A DNA stretch of 64,000 bases. Source: Chrysemys picta bellii. Lineage: Eukaryota > Chordata > Testudines > Emydidae. The position numbers were made by a program, and so were the translations under genes. The notes beneath the pieces were generated by a model. It worked only from the letters and a program-made list of their open reading frames with translations. It had not been told where the DNA came from and made no database searches. This document shows positions 55,868 through 64,000 of this stretch, piece by piece. Every line of letters starts with the position of its first letter. The stretch's first letter is position 1. Location: NCBI RefSeq assembly GCF_011386835.1, contig NC_088799.1, forward strand, positions 74,295,302 to 74,359,301. Reading direction: 5' to 3'.

Positions 55868-58439
55868 TTCGTTCCAACACCACCTATGTTAGCCAAGCCT
55901 TCTACTATAACTATATCCTACCAGAGGAGAGGGCAATGGGGAAGAGTGTATATAATTGTATTGTAACAGAGCAAGACCATGCAAAAAAATGTGTGAACGA
56001 GTAGCCAAACAATAGACAACAAGTCCTGGTAGAGTATTGCTAGTTGTTTAATGTCCTGCTTCATAATATGACTTAAGTGATAGGCTAAATACATGCTCCT
56101 AAAAGAAAACCTGTCATTATTAAGGTTCTCCAAGGAGACACTGTAAATAGGGATCCAAGCCATGCCACTTAAAAGAACAGACCTCTATTCAACCAAGTTC
56201 TATATAGGGTCCCAAACTATAGTTCTGTGCTTCTAGACTTAAGCTCTTACTCCTTCTCAGAGGGTAAATGCATACTCAGGGATCATGCCCCAAATTCCTC
56301 CTCCTTCATGCATATGAAAATAGCAGTAAGTAACAATTCCTTCCTGTATCCACTATGGGGAATCAGTGCAGTTTACATGACACTATTTTTTACTGTAAAG
56401 TACTTACCTTTATTAGGTTTGGTGTGGGATAATACATTCTAACCATAGATGCTTCCTGTCAAATATGTGGAAAATATTTAACAGATCTTTAAATAATTAG
56501 TTTTAAAACAGTATGGTAGTAGTAAAAGTCATATATTCTATAATTTGAGTAGAGGAAAAGACTTTTATCAAGTGGAACTCTACCATTTGGATTATAAAAT
56601 GCATCTTCTGGAACCATTACTGACTATTACTTTCATTTTCACTCATATTATGCTCATGCTAGACAGTATCTTTTTTTATATTTGTCATACAATTTGACAT
56701 GAATCCATTAAAACTTTATTAAATTCGCATTCTCCTAATTTTATAGGCTGATTTTCTTTTTCCATGATCAAGGGTCTCCAATGTAATCCTAGGAAGCTAA
56801 TTACAAGGGATAATGAGTTGAAGAATTGGCACAGTAAGCAAAAATGTTGAACAACTTTATATAACTGTTTGCTGTAAAAGTACTAACCTCTCAGTAAGTA
56901 GAGAGGTGGTACTGTTGATTTGTATAGTAGTTTATCTCAGTATAGTGTGAATTAAAAGAAAGTGGGACCTTTACTTTCAAACCTGCTTAGAGGTACAATA
57001 TACAGTAATTTAAAGGTTTTGCACTTGCCTCTAAAGGTCGTTATAGAGACATGTGTAATGATCATTCTGTGTTAGCGTATTCTTGATAGTTGCAGCATAG
57101 CTTTATAGATTCAGTTCTGTACTTCAGAACTAACCAGTATAAAAAAGAAGCATATAGCCAGAGTAAGAGGAACAGTAAGTGAGTTTTTTCTTAGTCCTAA
57201 TTTAGCTCCACATAATGAAAATCTCTTCATCAAAGCTATTGACCTATGGGGTAAGGTACAGCCTTTCTTAGTCCTTTGGGGTCACAAGAAGAAAAAACCC
57301 ATTTCAGCATCACAGGTGCATCTTATTAGACACACAAAGCACTTGTTAACAGAAAATATGGGATAGCTCACATTTATCAAAATTATCCTTGACATTTCCT
57401 TTTGCTCAGCTGAAAACAGTATCTAAGCTCCCAAAGCTACATGTTACTGGCTAGAGAGAAACCCTTGTTTTGTTTGTTTGTTTTTGTAGAGGACATCCAA
57501 ATGAATATCTAGTGAATAAGCATTGTTAACTGCAGTTATTTTAATAGCCTGATTAGCAATATTTATGCCTATGTTATAGGATTTTTTAATTCTGGAAACT
57601 TCTAACTATACATCATCTCCAAATATTTCCATAAGTGTAGCTAAATACTTATCGTTTGTTCTGTTTAAAAAGATGATGCTTATAAACACCATGCAAGGTG
57701 TTGGACACCCCCTGAAACGAACATCCTCTATTCACAGAGCAGGTAATGTATATCACAGGCAGGGGAGATGCAAACTTTGCAATTATTCCCCACCCGGCTG
57801 CCTCTGCCTGTCCGGAAGGAGATCACATTTAGGAGCAATTCAGTCTTCATACACATTCAGTTGATGGCCCCTCTGCAGTGACAACAAAGGTGCATGCTAG
57901 TGAAAGCTGTGGTAATGCTTTCTGTAATGTGTTAATAACTTTGAAAACCTAGCCTGCATGAAGCTTGTCTTTTTTTCTTCCAGACTGTCACTTAGACACT
58001 AAAAGAAGTGTTTGTGTGTGTTAATTGAATGTTGGCATTACAAAGTTTAACATAACTTATTGTTGAAATTATTATATGTATCAATAAACAAAACAAAAAA
58101 AATATCTTTATGGAGAGAGGGAAAACAAGGGTTAAGACAGGAACACTGTGTAATTGTGAATTGCATTATTATTAAGACTGACAAATCTGATTTAGTTGTC
58201 ATGCCTACTTTAAATAATATTTATCAAAAGTTGATGAAGGCAAATATGATTATTTCTTAGTGCAAGGGTACCATTTTAAATGGTAGTTATAAAGGATTTT
58301 TTTATAAAGTATGCCTCTTGTTTGGTTTCACACATTTCTGTAGCAGCTGAAGGTACACAGGTAAGAGGATCTTGCAAAAACCAAGTTACTTAACTCCAGC
58401 AAAGTTCTTCCTAGATGTCGTCACAGGCTTCCAGCTATT
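55868..58439. other. AT-rich, no gene recognised
   Basis: About 2.6 kb without named repeats. Frames of 60-80 codons show no motif. Confidence 0.45.
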
Positions 58440-58450
58440 AGGAAAATGAG

Positions 58451-59434
58451 CAACAGAAGGTCCTGTGGCACCTTTAAGACTAACAGAATTATTGCAGCAT
58501 AAGCTTTCGTGCGTGAATGCCCACTTCATCAGACGCAAGTAATGGAAATTTCCAGAGGCAGGTATAAATCAGTATGGCGATAACGAGGTTAGTTCAATCA
58601 GGGAGGGTGAGGTGCTCTGCTAGCAGTTGAGGTGTGAACACCAAAAGAGGAGAAATTGCTTCTGTAGTTGGATAGCCATTCACAGTCTTTGTTTAATCCT
58701 GATCTGATGGTGTCAAATTTGCAAATGACCTGAGCAGTTTCTCTTTGGAGTCTGGTCCTGAAGTTTTTTTTGTTGTAAGATGGCTACCTTTACATCTGCT
58801 ATTGTGTGGCCAGGGAGATTGAAGTGTTCTCCTACAGGTTTTTGTGTATTGCCATTCTTGATATCTGACTTGTGTCCATTTATCCTCTTGCGTAGTGACT
58901 GTCCAGTTTGGCGCATGTACATAGCAGAGGGGCATTGCTAGCACATGATGGCATATATAACATTGGTGGACGTGCAGGTGAATGAGCCGGTGATGTTGTA
59001 GCTGATCTGGTTAGGTCCTGTGATGATGTCGCTGGTGTAGATATGTGGGCAGAGTTGGCATCAAGGTTTGTTGCATGGGTTGGTTCCTGAGTTAGAGTTG
59101 TTATGGTGCGGTGCGTGGTTGCTGGTGAGAATATGCTTAAGGTTGGCGGGTTGTCTGTGGGCGAGGACTGGCCTGCCTCCCAAGGTCTGTGAAAGTGAGG
59201 GATCATTGTCCAGGATGGGTTGTAGATCACTGATGATACGTTGGAGAGGTTTAAGCTGAAGACTGTAGGTGATAGCCAGTGGAGTTCAGTTGGTTTCCTT
59301 TTTGGGCCTGTCTTGAAGCAGGAGGCTTCTGGGTACACGTCTGGCTCTGTTGATTTGTTTCTTTATTTCCTTATGTGGGTATCATAGTTTTGAGAATGCT
59401 TGGTGAAGATCTTGTAGGTGTTGGTCTCTGTCTG
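58451..59434 (-). mobile_element. Penelope-like element, 5'-truncated, 11-bp TSD
   Basis: Flanked by AGGAAAATGAG at 58440-58450 and 59435-59445. Minus strand: coding sequence from the linker to the C-terminus, then the 3' end stopping at 'ggaccttctgttg', without extension and without an inverted 5' arm. It belongs to the same family as the chimeric element at 41.8 kb. A hammerhead-like core lies at 58495-58532 with intact CTGATGA and GAAA. Its stem II has one mismatch and the cleavage-site base reads G. Confidence 0.9.
58690..59434 (-). pseudogene. PLE linker and GIY-YIG endonuclease, frameshifted
   Basis: Minus-strand segments in shifting frames give RVPRSLLLQDRPKKETN-like linker sequence (about 59280-59340) and then the nuclease: MYMRQTGQSLRKRINGHKSD and KPVGEHFNLPGHTIADVKVA (58713-58922). 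The GIY-YIG core has YMRQT where other copies have YIGQT, so the conserved Gly is lost. At least two frameshifts separate the pieces. Non-functional. Confidence 0.8.
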
Positions 59435-59445
59435 AGGAAAATGAG

Positions 59446-62400
59446 TTAATAATGTGACAGGTTGTGTCTGTTGCTATGGAGAATTCAATCAAACAACTGA
59501 GCAAATCATCAGTACAGACTGCTAAGCTAGCAAAGTTTACCACCTGTAGGCTAAGGAAAACATTAAACAACCTCCACATTCCCAGCATCCTAGCTCCATG
59601 TTATCAAAAGAAAACCTTTCCATATGATACACACACACACCTTATTATGCTAGTCTAGTTAACTACATTCCTTCATCAATGATGTAGCTCCTTTTCAAAA
59701 CTAATCCCTTCCACATACTCTCTGCCCCCCTCTCTTTGTCAAGAGATGTTGACAATAGAGAAGCTTAAGATTTAAGTATACTTGAACATGAAGTGACTGT
59801 TCTGCCTTTAAGAACATAATCATTTGTGTATAATCAATTGATGCAAAACAGGTTTCAAATAATTTAAACATCTCTGTGCTTGTGATTCTCCTTTATCCTG
59901 GCCTCTTTTAGCTCATGCTTCTTTTGCTAATGGACTCATTCTTCTCCTGCTGTTCCTCCTCCTCCTCCTCCTCCTCTACCTCACTTTACATCTTAATGGC
60001 ATACATCTGTTAGTGGACAGCTTGCACAGGATGAACATAAGGCGCTCTTTTCCAGGGTCAACTAAATTGCCAAGCTAGGGCCATTTAGCCTATTGAAATG
60101 TATCTTCAAAATTCCAGAAATTCTGCTAATGACAGATATCTTGGAATATTGTGCTACATAATAAACATAGTTGTGCAGGCCTATGTGAGGTCTGTAAAAT
60201 CCAGTGTCTCATCACAGATATATATTGGGGTGTGCGTGTGTGTAATATATAATTATACTAACGTGTGTTCGCTATGATTTCAAATAATTCAGTCATAGTC
60301 TGATTTGGGTTTAATTCAGGATAAAGGAATATGAATGAAGCTCAGGAAGTTACATAACATTAATGTTTTGATAGATTTCTCTTTATACAGTGTCACCTTT
60401 AAAATGCCAACAGATATCGTACATTTGCCACACATGGGGAAAAACTGAAGTATCTATTGGCAAATGCTATCTTTTTTGATAATCACAGTGGGTTTTCTGG
60501 AGATTGTTATAGAATAACTCTACTGTCATATATGGGTATGTTAACAATAGACACTAGTTTTCTTAATTCTCCATATTATAGGCTATTTAAGAGCTGGATA
60601 AACAACTCACAAAGCATTTGATAACAAAGAAATGGCATACAAGTGAGCTGATTACACTAATATTGTCTATCAGCAAATACTTCAATGTTGTAATTGAAGG
60701 GCCTCTCTCTATATGCTTACCTCAGATGAGAATGAAACAATTGTAGTAATTTTTGTGGACACTAAACTTTTCTGCGTGGTTTGATATGTTCAAAGGTAGC
60801 ACTGATAACTTAATAGTGTATTATACATTGTAACTAAACCACCATTTATAGTGTAGATTTTTATCATTATTGTTGTCGAAAAGTCTGCCCATCTTTAAAT
60901 ATAAAAAAAATCAGAAAGCTACAGGCTACTATATTGATCAATAATAAAAATATTTAACTCACCCTGTATCTGTATTATTAAAAATGTACTCAGAAACAGC
61001 AAATATCATTGTAAAACATGACTCATTGTTGCCCTCTGAATTTGAGAAAAAAGGGTCTTTGATCTGCTGAAAAAAAAAAATATATATATATATATATTTA
61101 TGGATGCTAGAAATAATTCTGTACTAGGTCTTACTTAGTTCAATGAAAGTTTGACACAGTGCTACTAGAGAATTGGGGCCTTAACTATATTTGCTAAAAG
61201 TGGATATAAAGCTTACCTTGCACTACCCCAAGAAAGAACCAAACTCTGTATCTGGAAGATATAGGTTAAAAGAGTGAGATGAATGTACTAGAGAAAATTA
61301 GGGCTTGCCTATCCCAAAAAGGAAGCAAATCCATTGAAGGAAAGAGAGGCCTCTGGTTATGAAATATAGCTCAAAAGGGGGCTGAAATGGGTGGGGAAAA
61401 AAGATTGTGTTTATTTTTGCCCAGTGATACATATAATCACAGTGACCAACAGGAATTTATAGTAGAATATTTTCATTACAGTAGCATGGCTGTTACTTGT
61501 CTTATCATCATTCATGCACACACTGTCACAGCCAGACATTTAGATCAACCCTTCATTGGCTTGTTTTCATCTAAAAAGGAGCAAACAGGGAAGACAGGGA
61601 CTGACAGAGGAAGAAATAAAGACTAAAAAATCAGCTATAGATATTAAAAAGGGAAAGGGTAGAGAAACATAGAAGAGAATTGATTTATACCAATTAGCTG
61701 CAGTTATCGGATGTGCCTCTTAGTATAGTCTAACTTCTTTTGTCCTGCTGAGAAATCTGAGTAAACATTATGGGTGTGATTAGCTGTGTAGTTAATATAT
61801 CCAGGCTTTTTTTGTTTTCTGAATTACAGGCAGGGAATTTGAAAAGTAGTACCAGATGGGGTGAATGTTGTATTTGTCATTCTAAAAGTTATCAATGCAC
61901 TTTTCTATAAGTACTAGTCGTGTCAAGGATTTGTCAAGTAAAGTGGTGGTATTAAATATCCATTTTATTGCACCACATTGAGTCCATCTGTAGAAATAAA
62001 TCATACTGCTAAGTTTTTGAATCTCCAAGGAATGCTTAGATTTTTATAGTCTCCGGTAGTGTATCTTTAAGTTCATTGTTTAAAATATAAATTTTTGTTT
62101 GGTAAATATGTAATAAACGTCCCATGTACTGTATATATCCTGTTATAGACCAGTAAGTCCAATGAGGTAGCAATCACACACATACAATAGCTTCCATTAA
62201 CCGGTGGGGTTATGTATGTTTTGAGAAGATAATATATATGTATATGTTACAGAATGATATGTAGAGGAGACAATAGTAAAAAAACAACAGCAAAAGGTTT
62301 AAACTTTTCTTACTCTTTTTGTTAACAGATAAGGGACTTAAAGACCTTCTTGTCTTTATCTTACCACTTGTATTAGAGTTAATAAAATGCCCACATTTAT

Positions 62401-64000
62401 TGACCAGGTAACTGATACAAGTTAGGGGATTCAGTTCCAATAACACTATTGATTTTCCAGTGAGAATACCCCTCCAAAGTTTAATTTAAATCCTTGGAAA
62501 TGTGTAAGTAGGAGTCCTCTGCTTCTTACCATGCAAAACAAAGAAAAAGATAAATCCCATTCTTGGGAGACTCTGTTCTTGATTTCAAAATGGTCCCTGG
62601 GAAAACCCAGATCTCTGTTAACTTTAAAAATTATTTGCTAAGAGAAAATATAAGGGTGAATGAATAAATGCAAATTGAACCTATCAATGTCTGGTGGTGG
62701 GTAAAATGATAAGGTGGTTTGGGTAATGGGCCAAATGTCTATTTTGTTTCCACAATGAATTGTTTCCATACTTTTGTAGACACAAAATGAAGCCCAGCTT
62801 CTCAAAATCTGTGAAAAAAATCATCTATTGGATTGTTTGTTAACTTCCTGATGCTTGTGGTAATGGACTCTTGAAGATAATAAGAACCATTTTTGTTCAG
62901 ACATAATCCACTGCCCCATTGACTGTAACATAGTGGAACAATAAGATTCAGTGCCTGCCTCTATTGCCACCTTACCAGGATTATGCTTATAGTAATTTCC
63001 ATGGCCTCTGCTACAAGTACAGAAAAGGCTGGACACGGTGGAGCATGTACTGCACCACTGATAATCCAATAGGTGCTGTTGTCTGCTCTGGTATATGGTT
63101 GTGCCATGTGTTGTGCTTTTATTAAAAGGATATTGCCAAATAACCTTTTATCTCTCTCTCTCTCTCTCTCTCTCTCAAATACCATTGTAGAAGCTTTAAC
63201 ATGCTCCCTACCAATTTTGTCCTTTTTCCATTTGATAAACATTGATTTGTTGTCTTGTTTCTAATGGAGCTTGAAATTAACACAACTCTCTTTATTTACA
63301 TCCTTGTTTGTGCAACCACTATCACCGGTAATTTAACAGTGCAAGAAATACATTATATACCCACACATACACACTCACTTTCCTCCTAAACAACCAATCT
63401 GGGAAGAGTGCTAATTAGTTTATTGCTATAACAGAGCCAGAAAGAGAAGACAGGGTACGCAGAAGTCTTACATAAACCAGGCTTTTCTTGTTAATGGTGT
63501 AATAGATTAAAATAGATATTTATACATTCCATCCTAATGATGATTAAATAATGTAGCATACATTTTGAGCCCAAAAGGGTTAATATCTTTAGGTATACTT
63601 TTTTGTAAATTAAATTTATCAGAAATATTCATAAAGGAGCACTAAAAACAACAGTTAACAAGCTATTAAGTTCAACTGATGGCTGTTAATGGAAGGGTAG
63701 AAAAGACAAAGACCTGCAAATAAAACTGATCTAATGAGGAGACAACCTCTATAATATCAAATATCATTTAATAGCCTCCATTTTTAGCTAATATCATGCT
63801 GTAACTAATTGGTCAAAACAGTCCCAGAATAATAACACATTGTCAGCACCCCAGAAGAATATATTTTAAAAATTAGCATTTCCACTCAACTAGGCTAAAC
63901 TTAGACATGGTGTACATTTTTATAGTTTACTTGAGGTCACTTGAGAAGTAATCTCTTACATCAGTTGTAAATTTGCCCTGTTAACTCTACTTTTCATCCT
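59446..64000. other. AT-rich, simple repeats only
   Basis: Simple repeats: (TCC)n at about 59954-59976, A-run plus (TA)n at 61070-61096, and (TC)n at 63151-63176. No gene, RNA or bounded transposon recognised. Frames of up to 93 codons lack motifs, and two of them run through the (TC)n tract. Confidence 0.5.

Noticed and set aside
63073..63264. Frame with a Leu-Ser repeat
   Set aside because: Produced by the (TC)n microsatellite at 63151-63176.
1..64000. CRISPR arrays, operons, prophage or bacterial systems
   Set aside because: Repeat content, MIR/L2/CR1 and SINEs show vertebrate nuclear DNA. No regularly spaced repeats or dense coding are present.

Overview
This is eukaryotic, vertebrate, gene-poor DNA. 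The repeat content points to a sauropsid, most probably a turtle, with a crocodilian as the less likely alternative. The diagnostic families are CR1, L2 and MIR relics, a tRNA-headed SINE with a CR1-like tail, a DIRS-type YR retroelement, several Penelope-like elements (PLEs) with GIY-YIG endonuclease reading frames, and many short hAT-type terminal-inverted-repeat elements. I see no convincing host protein-coding gene. The window could be intergenic or lie inside a large intron. Repeat-family names rest on motif recognition, terminal repeats and target-site duplications (TSDs) read by eye, not on a library search.

Layout. Bases 1-1310 hold MIR relics and two fold-back PLE ends. From 1.3 to 14 kb the DNA is AT-rich and unique-looking, with scattered MITEs, L2 and MIR pieces and an antisense RNase H fossil near 5.5-5.8 kb. 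A tail-only PLE with a 12-bp TSD lies at 14.26 kb. A long L2 relic fills 15.3-18.3 kb and is split by an LTR-like insertion. A hAT MITE follows at 21.1 kb, a decayed PLE with reverse transcriptase and endonuclease frames at 22.2-23.8 kb, and a DIRS element at 24.4-29.3 kb that is itself interrupted. A TA-flanked inverted-repeat element lies at 29.45-30.05 kb. From 30 to 41 kb there is little beyond small MITEs and CR1 debris.

The most notable locus is at 41,787-42,867. It is a PLE bounded by a 13-bp TSD whose interior has been replaced by about 500 bp of GC-rich, uninterrupted coding sequence resembling the linker region of R2/NeSL-type non-LTR retrotransposons. That sequence is fused in frame to the last residues of the PLE protein. 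Between 45 and 50 kb there is a Harbinger-like fold-back and three hAT MITEs with 8-bp TSDs. At 51-52.4 kb there are a CR1 tail, a tRNA-Lys pseudogene and a SINE. At 54.1 kb there is a BED-type zinc-finger reading frame. Two more PLEs lie at 54.67-55.86 kb (intact GIY-YIG frame) and 58.45-59.43 kb. The last 4.5 kb hold only simple repeats.

The PLE copies share one architecture. The 3' end stops at a fixed point. Where a 5' arm exists, it is an inverted copy of that end carrying an extra stretch of roughly 35-45 bases. Each end contains a hammerhead-ribozyme-like core (CYGAWGA, a hairpin, GAAA, a two-base-pair hairpin, UC). The core is canonical in the copy at 41,871-41,908.
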